The notes under the pieces: generated by a model
The model's input: only the letters and a program-made list of their open reading frames with translations
Database searches by the model: none
Told to the model about the DNA's origin: nothing
Shown here: positions 35,990-47,115 of the stretch, piece after piece
How the letters are laid out: each line of letters opens with the position of its first letter
Position numbering within the stretch: position 1 is the stretch's first letter
Source of the DNA: Sphingomonas albertensis
GTDB lineage: Bacteria > Pseudomonadota > Alphaproteobacteria > Sphingomonadales > Sphingomonadaceae
NCBI RefSeq assembly: GCF_014358075.1
Contig: NZ_JACONT010000015.1
Span: 27,227 to 91,226 of the forward strand
Direction of reading: 5' to 3'
Length of the DNA stretch: 64,000 nucleotides
Program-made: the position numbers and the translations under genes

Positions 35990-36013
35990 AGCCTCATCTG
36001 GAGCCTCATCTGG
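35990..36013. repeat. Exact 12-base tandem duplication
   Basis: AGCCTCATCTGG occurs twice back to back in the divergent gap upstream of the mutarotase gene. It may be a slippage product or a duplicated operator half-site. Confidence 0.8.
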
Positions 36014-36071
36014 CCGCGTCGCGGGACCCGGCTACCGCCTCAACATATCGCGGCTCTTCACAAAAGCTACT

Positions 36072-36100
36072 TTGACTAATAAAACCGATCCAACGCATAA
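36072..36100 (+). promoter_or_regulatory. Predicted promoter of the L-fucose operon
   Basis: TTGACT (36072-36077) and GCATAA (36095-36100) are 17 bases apart and lie 18 bases before the ATG at 36119. A GGAG ribosome site lies in between. It would drive the five-gene run to fucP. Confidence 0.5.
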
Positions 36101-36118
36101 CGACGCGCAGGAGATGGA

Positions 36119-36859
36119 ATGAGACTGTCGGGCAAGACCGCGGTGGTGACCGCTGCGGCGCAGGGCATCGGCCGCGCCACCGCCGAACGCTTTCGCGACG
36201 AGGGCGCACGGGTGTTCGCGCTCGATCGCGACGGCGCCGCGCTGAAGGCGGTCGAAGGCGTCGAGCATATCGTCGTCGACCTGCTCGATCCCGCCGCCAT
36301 CGCCGCGCTGCCCGCGACGACCGGCCCGATCGATATCCTCGCCAACATCGCCGGCTTCGTCGCGGCGGGCGACATCCTGCAAGGCAGCGATGCGGACTGG
36401 GACCTGTCGTTCAACCTGAACGTCCACGCGATGCACCGCATGACGCGTGCGTTCCTGCCCGGCATGCTCGACAAGGGCGCCGGCGCGATCGTCAACATGA
36501 GCAGCATCGCCTCGAGCGTGAAGGGCATCCCCAATCGCCACGCGTACGGCGCATCGAAGGCGGCCGTGGTCGGGCTGACCAAGGCGATCGCCGCCGATTT
36601 CGTCGGCCTTGGGATTCGCTGCAACTGCGTGTGCCCAGGCACGATCGAGACCCCGTCCCTGCGCGAACGCATCGTCTCGCAGGCAGGGACTCAAGGCATT
36701 TCGGTGAGCGAGGCCGACGCCGCGTTCGTCGCGCGCCAGCCGATGGGCCGGCTGGGCCGCGCCGAGGAGATCGCCGCGCTGTTCCTGTACCTTGCCAGCG
36801 ACGAATCGAGCTTCACCACCGGCGCGGTCCACGTGATCGACGGCGGTTGGGTCAACTAA
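36119..36859 (+). CDS. 2-keto-3-deoxy-L-fuconate 4-dehydrogenase (SDR family)
   Basis: This NAD-dependent short-chain dehydrogenase (246 residues) has TAAAQGIGRA (cofactor loop), NIAGF and the catalytic triad in VNMSSIASS with YGASK. The RCNCVCPGTIETPSLRERI segment is characteristic of the DHRS6-like branch that includes the Xanthomonas L-fuconate-pathway dehydrogenase. Its reaction would be oxidation of 2-keto-3-deoxy-L-fuconate to 2,4-diketo-3-deoxy-L-fuconate. It is the first gene of a tight plus-strand operon with the FAH hydrolase, L-fuconate dehydratase, L-fucose dehydrogenase and permease. Confidence 0.82.
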   Translation: MRLSGKTAVVTAAAQGIGRATAERFRDEGARVFALDRDGAALKAVEGVEHIVVDLLDPAAIAALPATTGPIDILANIAGFVAAGDILQGSDADWDLSFNLNVHAMHRMTRAFLPGMLDKGAGAIVNMSSIASSVKGIPNRHAYGASKAAVVGLTKAIAADFVGLGIRCNCVCPGTIETPSLRERIVSQAGTQGISVSEADAAFVARQPMGRLGRAEEIAALFLYLASDESSFTTGAVHVIDGGWVN

Positions 36860-36869
36860 GGATCATCCG

Positions 36870-37711
36870 ATGAAATTATTGCGTTACGGCCCGCGCGGCC
36901 AGGAAAAGCCCGGTATCCTCGATCAGGACGGCGCGATCCGCGCGCTGCCCGCAGACCTAGGCGACATCGCCGGCGACTTGCTGTCTCCTGAAGGCCTTGC
37001 GAAAATCGCCGCGCTCGACGTGACGACCTTGCCCAAGGTCGACGGTGCGCCGCGGATCGGGCCGTGCGTCACGCGCACCGGCAAGTTCATCTGCATCGGC
37101 CTGAACTATTCGGACCACGCCGCCGAGAGCAACATGGCCCTCCCCGCCGAGCCGGTCGTGTTCGGTAAGTGGACCAGCGCGATCCAGGGCCCGAACGACG
37201 ATGTCGAGATCCCGCGCGGCTCGGAAAAGACCGACTGGGAGGTCGAACTCGGCGTCGTCATCGGTACGCCCGGCCGCAACATCGCCAAGGCCGACGCGCT
37301 GTCGCACGTCGCCGGCTATTGCGTCGTCCACGACGTATCCGAGCGAGCGTTCCAGCTAGAACGTGGCGGTACGTGGGACAAGGGCAAGGGCTGTGACACG
37401 TTCGGGCCGATCGGTCCCTGGCTCGTCACCGCGGACGAGGTCGGCGATCCCCAGAAGCTGGGCCTGTGGCTCGAAGTCGACGGCCATCGCTATCAGGACG
37501 GCACGACTGCCAACATGATCTTCGACGTCGCGACGATCGTTTCGTACCTCAGCGACTTCTGCACGCTGGAGGCGGGCGACATCATCTCGACGGGTACGCC
37601 CAAGGGCGTCGGCCTGGGCCAGAAGCCGCCGGTGTATCTGCGCGCAGGCCAGACCGTGCGGCTCGGTATCGAGGGCCTCGGCGAGCAGGCCCAGACGATG
37701 GTCGCCGCCGC

Positions 37712-37715
<4 letters not shown>
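36870..37715 (+). CDS. FAH-fold 2,4-diketo-3-deoxy-L-fuconate hydrolase
   Basis: This 281-residue member of the fumarylacetoacetate hydrolase family has FICIGLNYSDHAAES, KTDWEVELGVVIG (the Glu-x-Glu-type metal ligands), GYCVVHDVSERAFQ and GDIISTGTPKGVG. Members are often auto-named ureidoglycolate lyase. Here the neighbours point to cleavage of 2,4-diketo-3-deoxy-L-fuconate into pyruvate and L-lactate. It follows the dehydrogenase gene by 10 bases and overlaps the dehydratase gene by ATGA. Confidence 0.82.
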
Positions 37716-39738
<2,023 letters not shown>

Positions 39739-39766
39739 CGAACAAAAACATAATCAGGAGTGGATC

Positions 39767-41044
39767 ATGAGCGGAACGACCGCCGACAGGAAATATTTGC
39801 CGGCGATCGTGCTGACGGTCGCGCTGTTCTTCCTCTGGGGGATGGCGAACAACCTCAACGACATCCTGATCGCGCAGTTCAAGAAGGCGTTCACGCTCAC
39901 CGATTTCCAGACCAGCTTCGTGCAGCAGGCGTTCTACATGGGCTATTTCCTGCTCGCGGTGCCGGCCGCGCTGGTGACGCGGGCGAAGGGCTACAAGACC
40001 GCGATCGTCACCGGGCTGGTGTTGTATGCGGCGGGTGCGCTGCTCTTCTATCCGGCCGCGCATTACGGCGAATATCTGTATTTCCTCGCGGCGCTGTTCG
40101 TGATCGCGTGCGGTCTGGCGTTCCTCGAGACGTCGGCCAACCCGCTGATGACCGAGCTGGGCGACCCCAAGACTGCGGCCAAGCGGCTGAACTGGGCGCA
40201 GGCGGCAAACCCGGTCGGCACCGTCTTCGGCGTGCTGATCGGCAAGTATTTCATCCTGTCGGAGATCGTCCACGACGACAGCACGGTCGCGGCGATGCCC
40301 CCGGCAGCGCGCGAGGCGTTCTATCGCAGCGAAGTCGTCGCGGTGCAGACGCCGTATCTGGTGATCGGGCTGGTCGTGCTGCTGTTCGCGGTCGCCGCCG
40401 CAGTGATCCGCTTTCCCGAACACCGCGCGGAAGAAACCGTCGGCACGCCGTCGCGGTTCGTCGACGTGTTTCGCCATCCGCGGCTGATCTTCGCGACGAT
40501 CACGCAGTTCTTCTACGTCGGCGCGCAGGTCGGGATGTGGAGCTACACGATCCGTTACGCGCAGGCGAACGTCCCCGGCATGGCCGAGCACGATGCCGCG
40601 GATTACCTGTTCGCCAGCCTCGTGCTGTTCGGGATCGGCCGGTTCGTGGGCACCGCGCTGATGGGCCGGATCGCCCCCCCTCGCCTGCTCGCGATCTTCG
40701 CGGTGGTGAGTGCTGTGCTGGCTGGCGTCGCCGGCCTCGTCGGCGGGCAGGTCGGGCTGTACGCGCTGGTGCTCGCGAGCCTGTTCATGTCGATCCAGTT
40801 CCCGACCATCTTCGCGCTCGGCATAGACGGGCTGGGCCCGCTCCGTCGCGCGGGGGCGTCGCTGATCATCATGGCGATCATCGGCGGCGCTGTGCTGACC
40901 GGGTTGATGGGGCATATCTCCGACCTCGCCGGAATCGACACCGCGATGCTGGTGCCGGCGGTGTGTTTCCTGGTGGTGCTGGCGTTCGCGGTGAAGACCG
41001 GGCGGACGGTTTCGGGTCAGGCGATCCAGCCGACGATCCACTGA
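39767..41044 (+). CDS. fucP: L-fucose:H+ symporter, MFS family
   Basis: This 425-residue inner-membrane carrier of ~12 helices brings L-fucose across the inner membrane with protons. The FucP-subfamily signature is clear: FLWGMANNLNDILIAQFKKA near residue 22, QQAFYMGYFLLAVPAALV, and LETSANPLMTELGDPKTA with NWAQAANPVGTVFG. It is the last gene of the operon. A family B palindrome lies just beyond the stop and separates it from the convergent lactate dehydrogenase gene. Confidence 0.92.
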   Translation: MSGTTADRKYLPAIVLTVALFFLWGMANNLNDILIAQFKKAFTLTDFQTSFVQQAFYMGYFLLAVPAALVTRAKGYKTAIVTGLVLYAAGALLFYPAAHYGEYLYFLAALFVIACGLAFLETSANPLMTELGDPKTAAKRLNWAQAANPVGTVFGVLIGKYFILSEIVHDDSTVAAMPPAAREAFYRSEVVAVQTPYLVIGLVVLLFAVAAAVIRFPEHRAEETVGTPSRFVDVFRHPRLIFATITQFFYVGAQVGMWSYTIRYAQANVPGMAEHDAADYLFASLVLFGIGRFVGTALMGRIAPPRLLAIFAVVSAVLAGVAGLVGGQVGLYALVLASLFMSIQFPTIFALGIDGLGPLRRAGASLIIMAIIGGAVLTGLMGHISDLAGIDTAMLVPAVCFLVVLAFAVKTGRTVSGQAIQPTIH

Positions 41045-41096
41045 GAAACCAAACACGACACGCCGAGGACAGTTCGCAGGACCTCGCTACTAACCA

Positions 41097-41201
41097 CCAC
41101 CCCGGCGAAGGCCGGGGCCCAGTTGGGGGACGGAGGTAAACTAGGGACCGTCCTACGTTATGACGACCTTTCCAACTGGGCCCCGGCCTCCGCCGGGGTG
41201 G
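41097..41201. repeat. Intergenic palindromic element, family B, copy 1
   Basis: Arms at 41097-41126 and 41172-41201 are near-perfect reverse complements (CCACCCCGGCGAAGGCCGGG and its partner, one mismatch in the small loop). Each arm holds a GC-rich hairpin, CCCCGGC-gaa-GCCGGGG. It lies between the convergent fucP and lldD genes. Copy 2 is at 50517-50620. Confidence 0.9.
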
Positions 41202-41252
41202 TTAACTTGGGCGGCGTGCGTTTGCAGAAAGTGGGCTTTGGGAGGCCTACCC

Positions 41253-42386
41253 TCAAACCAGAATACCCCGGTCGATCTCCGCAATCGACCTAACCCCTGT
41301 CAGCGCCATCGCCACCCGCATCTCGCGCTCGATCAGCGTCAGCAACTGCGCCACCCCCGCCTCGCCCCGCGCCGCCAGCGCGTACAGCCACGCCCGGCCG
41401 AGCAGCACGCCGTCGGCCCCCAGTGCCAGCATCCGCACCACGTCCAACCCCGACCGCACGCCCGAGTCCGCCAGCACCGTAAGCTGCCCCTTCACCGCGT
41501 CCGCGATCGCCGGCAGCGCCGCCGCGCTCGACAGCACGCCGTCGAGCTGTCGTCCGCCATGGTTCGACACGACGATCCCATCCGCACCGATCGCCGCCGC
41601 CTCGCGCGCGTCGTCGGGATCGAGGATACCCTTGATGATCAGCGGACCGTCCCAGCCTTCGCGGATCCACTCCAGATCCTTCCAAGCGATCGATGGATCG
41701 AAGTTGGTGCCGAGCCAACCCATATAGTCGTTCAGCCCGCTCGCCTTGCCGAGTACCGGCTCCAGATTGCCGAGCTGGTGCGGCCGCCCGTGCAAGCCAA
41801 CGTCCCACGACCATCCGGGCCGCCCCATCGCCTGCAACATCCGCCGCAGCGGTGCGCGCGGCCCCGACATCCCCGAGTGCTGGTCGCGGTAGCGCGCGCC
41901 CGGCACCGGCATGTCGACCGTGAACACCAGTGCCTTCGCGCCTTCCGCCTTGGCCGTCGCCAGCAGGTCGCGCATGAACGCCCGGTCGCGAATGACATAG
42001 AGCTGGAACCAGGTCGGCCCGGTCGGCGCCGCCTTCACGACCTCGCCGAGCGAGCACAGCGACACGGTCGACAGACAGAACGGCACGCCGGCGGCATGCG
42101 CGGCGCGCGCCGCCTGAGTCTCGCCGCGACGATGATACATGCCCGCGATCCCGACCGGCCCGAGCCCGACCGGCAACGCCTGATGCTGGCCGAACAACGT
42201 CGTCGACAGATCGAGATCGGACACGTCGCGCAACACCCGCTGGCGCAGCGCGATCCCCGACAGGTCGCTCACGTTGCGCGCCAGCGTCGCCTCCGCATAG
42301 GAACCGCCATCGGCATAGTCGAACAGGAACCGCGGCAGGCGTTTGCGCGCAGCCTCGCGGAAATCGAGCGTCGAGGCGATCGTCAT
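41253..42386 (-). CDS. lldD: FMN-dependent L-lactate dehydrogenase (alpha-hydroxy-acid dehydrogenase)
   Basis: This enzyme oxidises L-lactate to pyruvate. It has 377 residues from ATG 42386; the open frame extends further upstream into the regulator gap. Family residues are visible: [25 protein letters not shown] (active-site Tyr), [13 protein letters not shown] (catalytic His with the substrate Arg), [20 protein letters not shown] and [13 protein letters not shown] (FMN phosphate). It follows the L-fucose operon in convergent orientation. The L-fucose pathway yields L-lactate, so co-location makes metabolic sense. Other 2-hydroxy acids are possible substrates. Confidence 0.87.
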   Translation of the reverse strand: MTIASTLDFREAARKRLPRFLFDYADGGSYAEATLARNVSDLSGIALRQRVLRDVSDLDLSTTLFGQHQALPVGLGPVGIAGMYHRRGETQAARAAHAAGVPFCLSTVSLCSLGEVVKAAPTGPTWFQLYVIRDRAFMRDLLATAKAEGAKALVFTVDMPVPGARYRDQHSGMSGPRAPLRRMLQAMGRPGWSWDVGLHGRPHQLGNLEPVLGKASGLNDYMGWLGTNFDPSIAWKDLEWIREGWDGPLIIKGILDPDDAREAAAIGADGIVVSNHGGRQLDGVLSSAAALPAIADAVKGQLTVLADSGVRSGLDVVRMLALGADGVLLGRAWLYALAARGEAGVAQLLTLIEREMRVAMALTGVRSIAEIDRGILV

Positions 42387-42468
42387 GCGGCGTCTCCCAT
42401 TCATGCGCATCGATCCGGAAACCGCGGCGTACGGGCGTGCCCTAGCAAGCCACCACCACGGCGAGCAA

Positions 42469-42484
42469 CTTTCAGATATGAAAG
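42469..42484. promoter_or_regulatory. Perfect palindrome in the lldD/iclR divergent gap, candidate operator
   Basis: CTTTCA-GATA-TGAAAG is a perfect 6-base inverted repeat with a 4-base centre, lying between the divergent lldD and IclR-type regulator genes. The position suits a site for the adjacent regulator. No binding evidence exists. Confidence 0.45.
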
Positions 42485-42549
42485 ATTGCTGTATCGACCC
42501 GCCGCGCTTGCGGCATAAGGTTCGCGTCCGCAACCACGATCGCCCCGCC

Positions 42550-43467
42550 ATGCCCCCTCCCCCGCAGTCGCCACCGCCGCCATCGCCCAAGCCGGATACC
42601 GCCCCGGACACGGATAGCGCAGGCCCCCGCGTCTATTCCGCGCCCGCGCTGGAAAAGGCGATCGACATCATCGAGCTGCTCGCGCGCGAGCCGGGCGGGC
42701 TCACGGTCAGCGACATCGCGACCCGCCTGTCGCGATCGATCAGCGAGCTGTTCCGCGTGATCGTCGTGCTCGATCGGCGCGGGTGGCTGCACAAGGATCC
42801 CGCGAGCGACCGCTACCGCGTGACCTACAAGCTGCTCGAAACCGCCCACCGCGCGACCCCGGCGCAGGAACTGACGCATGTCGCAGCGCCGCTCATGCAC
42901 GCCTTGGCGGCGACCGCGATGCAGTCCTGCCACCTCGTCGTGCGCAACGGCGCGAGCGGCCTGATCGTGCTGCGACAGGAAAGCCCGGGCCCGACCGGTT
43001 TCGCCGTCCGGCTGGGCACCAGCATCGCGCTTGCGACAAACTGCTCGGGCCATGTCCTGCTCGCGTTCATGGGCGAGGACGTGCGAACCGCGATCCTCGA
43101 CGAGACGACCGACGCCGCGACCCGAGCGAGCCTCGCCCCGCATCTCGCCGCGATCCGCGACCGCGGCCACGAATGGAGCAAGAGCAACCGGATGGCGGGC
43201 GTTTCCGACATGAGCTGCCCGATCTTCGGTTATGACGGGCATGTCGTCGCCGCGCTGACGATCCCGTTCCTCGAGGTGATCGACGAGACCCCGCACATCT
43301 CCGCCGACGAAGCGCTGATCGCACTGAAACGGACCGCCACCGCCATCTCGCAGGCACTAGGCTGGTCCGATCCGCAAGCGATGCCGCTCAACCCCAGCCT
43401 CTCGGTCGCCGCCCCCGGCAAGCGCAAGCGGGCGGCACAACCATCGACGGGGGAGGATCTGGCGTGA
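42550..43467 (+). CDS. IclR family transcriptional regulator
   Basis: The 305-residue protein (ATG 42550) begins with a Pro-rich tail. A winged helix-turn-helix follows ([20 protein letters not shown], then [18 protein letters not shown]) and then an IclR effector domain with [19 protein letters not shown] and AALTIPFLE. IclR regulators usually repress nearby catabolic operons until a small acid or sugar binds. It is divergent from lldD and overlaps the SGNH esterase gene by four bases. Control of the fucose and lactate genes is likely, with the palindrome at 42469-42484 a candidate target. Confidence 0.88.
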   Translation: MPPPPQSPPPPSPKPDTAPDTDSAGPRVYSAPALEKAIDIIELLAREPGGLTVSDIATRLSRSISELFRVIVVLDRRGWLHKDPASDRYRVTYKLLETAHRATPAQELTHVAAPLMHALAATAMQSCHLVVRNGASGLIVLRQESPGPTGFAVRLGTSIALATNCSGHVLLAFMGEDVRTAILDETTDAATRASLAPHLAAIRDRGHEWSKSNRMAGVSDMSCPIFGYDGHVVAALTIPFLEVIDETPHISADEALIALKRTATAISQALGWSDPQAMPLNPSLSVAAPGKRKRAAQPSTGEDLA

Positions 43468-44255
43468 TCCCGCGCCGATCCCCGCTCTGGCTGCTGCCCG
43501 CGTTACTGGTCACCGCGTCCGTGCCAGCTTTCGCCCGGCCGGTGCACGATACGCCGGCTCTCGCGCCACCGCCGACGGACCGCCTGAACGAGCGATGGTG
43601 GGCCGATCGTCACCGCGCGATCCTCGCCACGATCGCTGAGCATCCCGACCCCGCCGTCGTCCTGATCGGTGATTCGATCACCAACAACTACGACAAGGCG
43701 ACGACGCCGGACGAGAATTTCGCGCCGATATGGGCGAGATATTATGCGCCCCGCCGCGCGCTAAACCTCGGGTTCAGCGGCGATACCACTGCCAACGTCC
43801 TCTGGCGGCTCCAGCACGGCGAGGTCGAGGGGCTTCGTCCGAAGGTCGCGATCGTGCTGATCGGTACCAACGACACCGCAGGGGCCGGGCGAACCGTGAC
43901 GCAGACCCAGGCGGGTATCGACGCGGTCGTGGACGATCTCAAGCGCCGCCTGCCAACCACGAAGATCCTGCTGCTCGGGCTGCTACCGAGTGCGATCACA
44001 GCCGCCAAATCGGCGACGGATGCAGCGGTGAACGCCTATCTGGCCGACCATTATGCGGCCGATCCCCGCGTCGCCTACCGCGATATCAGCGCGATCTTCC
44101 GCCGCCCGGACGGCACGCTCGACGTTACGCTGTTCTACGATCCGCGCCTGCCGCAGCACGGCAAGCCGCTGCATCCCGACACCCATGGCCAGCGGATGAT
44201 GGCCGAGGCGATCGAGCCGACGCTGGCGAACCTGCTCGGCGAGCGAGCACGGTAA
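43464..44255 (+). CDS. Exported SGNH/GDSL esterase
   Basis: This 263-residue protein is read from a GTG (43464) overlapping the regulator stop codon. It has a signal peptide (LWLLPALLVTASVPAFA) and the SGNH blocks: VVLIGDSITNNY with the nucleophilic Ser, NLGFSGDTTANVLWRL (Gly), LIGTNDT (Asn) and a late HPDTHGQRMM (Asp and His). It resembles the acetylhydrolase branch (PAF-AH beta/gamma-like), so a carbohydrate O-acetylesterase is possible. Its linkage to the fucose regulator suggests it removes acetyl groups from an imported glycan, which is speculative. Confidence 0.85.
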   Translation: MIPRRSPLWLLPALLVTASVPAFARPVHDTPALAPPPTDRLNERWWADRHRAILATIAEHPDPAVVLIGDSITNNYDKATTPDENFAPIWARYYAPRRALNLGFSGDTTANVLWRLQHGEVEGLRPKVAIVLIGTNDTAGAGRTVTQTQAGIDAVVDDLKRRLPTTKILLLGLLPSAITAAKSATDAAVNAYLADHYAADPRVAYRDISAIFRRPDGTLDVTLFYDPRLPQHGKPLHPDTHGQRMMAEAIEPTLANLLGERAR

Positions 44256-44291
44256 ACGGCTCAGTCGGCCGTAATTTCAGCGATCGTGAAA

Positions 44292-44365
44292 TGGAGCGGG
44301 TGAAGGGAATCGAACCCTCGTCACTTGCTTGGGAAGCAAAAGCTCTACCATTGAGCTACACCCGC
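44292..44365 (-). tRNA. tRNA-Gly (CCC)
   Basis: On the minus strand the acceptor arm GCGGGTG pairs with CACCCGC, followed by a U discriminator and an encoded CCA. The anticodon stem TTTGC/GCAAG (one G-U pair) encloses TTCCCAA, giving anticodon CCC. The T arm AGGG-TTCGATT-CCCT is canonical. Length is 74 nt. Confidence 0.95.
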
Positions 44366-44496
44366 GAACGGCGATTCGACGCCGGTCGGTCCGGTTCGTG
44401 CACCGGCCCTCGATGGTCGGCCGAGTGCCACAGTCCTTGCGGCGACGTCAACGCAAAATCGTCCCGCCGGCCAGACCGGCTGACCGGCCAGACCAG

Positions 44497-45003
44497 CTAG
44501 CCGCGCAGCGCGATCACCTGCGACCGCTCGCTCTCGGGCACCAGTCCCTCCAGCACAGCCCAGAAGCCCGATACCGCGCTCTGCCCCGCGCTCGCATACG
44601 CCGCGGCCATCTGGATCCGTGCCGCCTCGAACAGCTCGCGCTCCATCTTCGAACCCTCCGCGGTCAACCGCAGCAGCCGCTGACGACGATCGCGCTCGCC
44701 CGGCCGGGTTTCGACCAGCTTGCGGTCCGCCAGCTCGTTCAACACACGACCGAGCGACTGCTTGGTGATCGCCAGCAGCGACAGGAGTTCGCTCACCGTC
44801 ATGTCGGGCTTTCGCGCGATGAAATACAGCGCGCGGTGGTGCGCCCGCCCCAGCCCCTCCTCGGCAAGCCCCTGGTCGATCGATCGGGTCAGGTGGCTAT
44901 AGCCGAAGTACAGCAGCTCCATGCCGCGGCGGAGTTCGGGTTCCCGAAGGAACAGGGGTGAAGCAGAAGACGCTGTGGCAGGCATGTTGACCGGTTTAGA
45001 CAT
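44497..45003 (-). CDS. MarR family transcriptional regulator
   Basis: This 168-residue winged-helix regulator (ATG 45003; 44985 is also possible) has YFIARKPDMTVSELLSLLAI, TKQSLGRVLNELADRKLVE and the wing with RDRRQRLLRLTAEG, the classic MarR DNA-binding pattern including DxRxxR. Ligand and targets are unknown. It is divergent from the ilvE gene with only ~40 bases between the start codons, so it may control that gene. Confidence 0.9.
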   Translation of the reverse strand: MSKPVNMPATASSASPLFLREPELRRGMELLYFGYSHLTRSIDQGLAEEGLGRAHHRALYFIARKPDMTVSELLSLLAITKQSLGRVLNELADRKLVETRPGERDRRQRLLRLTAEGSKMERELFEAARIQMAAAYASAGQSAVSGFWAVLEGLVPESERSQVIALRG

Positions 45004-45044
45004 CGCCCGTAGTCGTCGGCAACCCGCCACGAGAGAGATTTTCG

Positions 45045-46154
45045 ATGTCCGCTCCAGCTTTTACCTCGCCTTCCGCCTTTCGGCACGAACCGAACGCGAC
45101 GCCGGTCGAGGCGAACGAGCGGGCAAAGCGACTGATCGATCCCGGATTCGGGCGCGTCTTCACCGATCACATGGCGATGATCCGCTACAGCGACGCCAAG
45201 GGCTGGCACGACGCGCGGATCACCGCCCGCGCGCCGCTGACGATCGATCCGGCGTCGTCCGTCCTGCATTATGCGCAGGAGATCTTCGAGGGGATGAAGG
45301 CGTATCGACTCGCCGATGGCGGCACCGCGCTGTTCCGTCCCGAGGCCAACGCGCGCCGCTTCCAGGATTCGGCGCGGCGCCTGGCGATGCCCGAACTCCC
45401 CGAGGACCTGTTCATCGAATCGGTCGAGCGGCTGGTGAAGACCGACGCCGACTGGATCCCCGACAGCGACGGCGGTGCGCTGTACCTGCGCCCGTTCATG
45501 TTCGCGTCCGAAGTGTTTCTCGGCGTGAAGCCGTCGTCGGAATATCTCTACATGGTGCTCGCCTCGTCGGTCGGCGCGTATTTCAAGGGCGGCGCCCCGA
45601 CCGTGTCGATCTGGGTCAGCCAGCAATACACCCGCGCCGCGCAGGGCGGCACCGGCGCCGCCAAGTGCGGCGGCAACTATGCGGCCAGCCTGCTCGCGCA
45701 GTCCGAGGCGATCCGCAACGGCTGCGACCAGGTGGTCTTCCTCGACGCGGCCGAGCGCCGCTGGGTCGAGGAACTGGGCGGCATGAACATCTTCTTCGTG
45801 TTCGACGACGGCAGCATGGCGACGCCGGCGCTGACCGGCACGATCCTGCCCGGCATCACGAGGGACTCAATCCTGACGCTCGCACGCGCGCAGGGCATCG
45901 AGGTGCGCGAAGAGGGCTATACGATCGACCAGTGGCGCGCCGATGCGGCAAGCGGACGACTGGTCGAGGCGTTCGCATGCGGCACCGCGGCGGTGGTGAC
46001 GCCTATCGGCACGGTGGCGAGCCCCGAGGGACGCTTCACGATCGGTAGCGGTGGTCCAGGCGCGCTGACGATGCGGATGCGCGACGCGCTCGTGTCGATC
46101 CAGCGCGGCACCGCCCCCGACGCCAACAACTGGCTGCACCATCTCGCCGATTGA
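45045..46154 (+). CDS. ilvE: Branched-chain amino acid aminotransferase
   Basis: This fold-type IV PLP enzyme of 369 residues makes leucine, isoleucine and valine from their keto acids. Key blocks are HYAQEIFEGMKAYR, RPFMFASEVFLGVKPSSEY, GGTGAAKCGGNYAASLLAQ (with the PLP-binding Lys), EELGGMNIFFVFDD and FACGTAAVVTPIG. Length and motifs fit the class II (long) IlvE group common in alphaproteobacteria. It is divergent from a MarR regulator gene, and a tRNA-Gln gene follows. Confidence 0.93.
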   Translation: MSAPAFTSPSAFRHEPNATPVEANERAKRLIDPGFGRVFTDHMAMIRYSDAKGWHDARITARAPLTIDPASSVLHYAQEIFEGMKAYRLADGGTALFRPEANARRFQDSARRLAMPELPEDLFIESVERLVKTDADWIPDSDGGALYLRPFMFASEVFLGVKPSSEYLYMVLASSVGAYFKGGAPTVSIWVSQQYTRAAQGGTGAAKCGGNYAASLLAQSEAIRNGCDQVVFLDAAERRWVEELGGMNIFFVFDDGSMATPALTGTILPGITRDSILTLARAQGIEVREEGYTIDQWRADAASGRLVEAFACGTAAVVTPIGTVASPEGRFTIGSGGPGALTMRMRDALVSIQRGTAPDANNWLHHLAD

Positions 46155-46167
46155 GGCGCGGAAGGGC

Positions 46168-46195
46168 TTTTCACGCGGCGCGGCCCCGCTATAAG
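46168..46195 (+). promoter_or_regulatory. Predicted promoter of tRNA-Gln
   Basis: TTTTCA (46168-46173) and TATAAG (46190-46195) are 16 bases apart and end 12 bases before the tRNA. The -35 element is weak. Confidence 0.4.
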
Positions 46196-46206
46196 GCCGC
46201 CTCTGT

Positions 46207-46281
46207 TGGGGCGTCGCCAAGTGGTAAGGCAGCGGCTTTTGATGCCGCCATGCGCAGGTTCGAACCCTGCCGCCCCAGCCA
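46207..46281 (+). tRNA. tRNA-Gln (UUG)
   Basis: The acceptor arm TGGGGCG pairs with CGCCCCA, followed by a G discriminator and encoded CCA. The anticodon stem GCGGC/GCCGC encloses TTTTGAT, giving anticodon TTG. The T arm CAGG-TTCGAAC-CCTG is canonical. Length is 75 nt. Confidence 0.96.
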
Positions 46282-46294
46282 ATCCTTATTCGAT

Positions 46295-47113
46295 CTAGCG
46301 GGCCGCAGCGGCCATTTCGGCGTTGCGGCGCTCGGATGCGGCCAGCGTTTCGGTGAGCAAGGCGACCAGCGCGTCGTCGCGGTCGAGGACGTTCATGCCT
46401 TCGCGGGTCGAACCGCCGGGGCTGGCGACGCGGTCGGCCAGTATAGCGGGCGAGACGTCCGCATCGGCCGCCATGATCGCCGAGCCCTCCAGCGTGGCGA
46501 TCGCGAGGCGGGCGGCCTGGTCCGCCGGAAGCCCTAGCGCCGCGCCAGCCTTGGCCAGCGCATCGGCGAAGCGGAACACGAAGCCGGGGCCGCAGCCCGC
46601 CAGCGCGGTCACCGCATCGAAATGCGCTTCGTCGGCGATCCACTCGTAATGGCCGAGCGGGCCTGCGAACGCTTCCGCCGCGGTGGTCGCCTCGGCCGAC
46701 GCGCCGGGCGTGTAGAGCGACGTCACGCCCTTGCCGATCGCGACCGGGAGGTTAGGCATCGCCCGGACGATCGCGTCGGCCTCGAACCGCCCGGCAAGCG
46801 CGGCGTGATCGACACCCGCAAGGATCGACAGCAACAGCTTCGGAGCGCCCTTCATCGGCGCGAGCATCGCCTGCGCCGCGTCGATCTGTTGCGGCTTGAG
46901 CGCCAGCATCAGCGTGGCAGGCGCGTCTTCATCAGGCAGCGCGGTCAGCGAGCGGACACCATCGGGGGCACCCTTCCCGCTGCGCGTGATCACCGTCACG
47001 CTCGCCGGATCGAGTCCGGCGGCGATCCAGCGTCGCAGCATCGCGCCACCCATGTTGCCACAGCCGATCAACCATAGCGGGCCCGCCGGAAATCCCTTGA
47101 CCGGAAACCCCAT
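46295..47113 (-). CDS. proC: Pyrroline-5-carboxylate reductase
   Basis: This enzyme catalyses the last step of proline synthesis. It has 272 residues from ATG 47113. The NAD(P)-binding loop is LWLIGCGNMGGAML, then RAMPNLPVAIGKGVTSLY and AGCGPGFVFRFADAL. The signature VASPGGSTREGMNVLDRDDA is slightly divergent from the usual PGGTTIAG form but clearly recognisable. The YbjN-like gene lies only 2 bases upstream on the same strand, so the two are co-transcribed. The tRNA-Gln gene ends 14 bases from the stop codon. Confidence 0.9.
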   Translation of the reverse strand: MGFPVKGFPAGPLWLIGCGNMGGAMLRRWIAAGLDPASVTVITRSGKGAPDGVRSLTALPDEDAPATLMLALKPQQIDAAQAMLAPMKGAPKLLLSILAGVDHAALAGRFEADAIVRAMPNLPVAIGKGVTSLYTPGASAEATTAAEAFAGPLGHYEWIADEAHFDAVTALAGCGPGFVFRFADALAKAGAALGLPADQAARLAIATLEGSAIMAADADVSPAILADRVASPGGSTREGMNVLDRDDALVALLTETLAASERRNAEMAAAAR

Positions 47114-47115
47114 GC

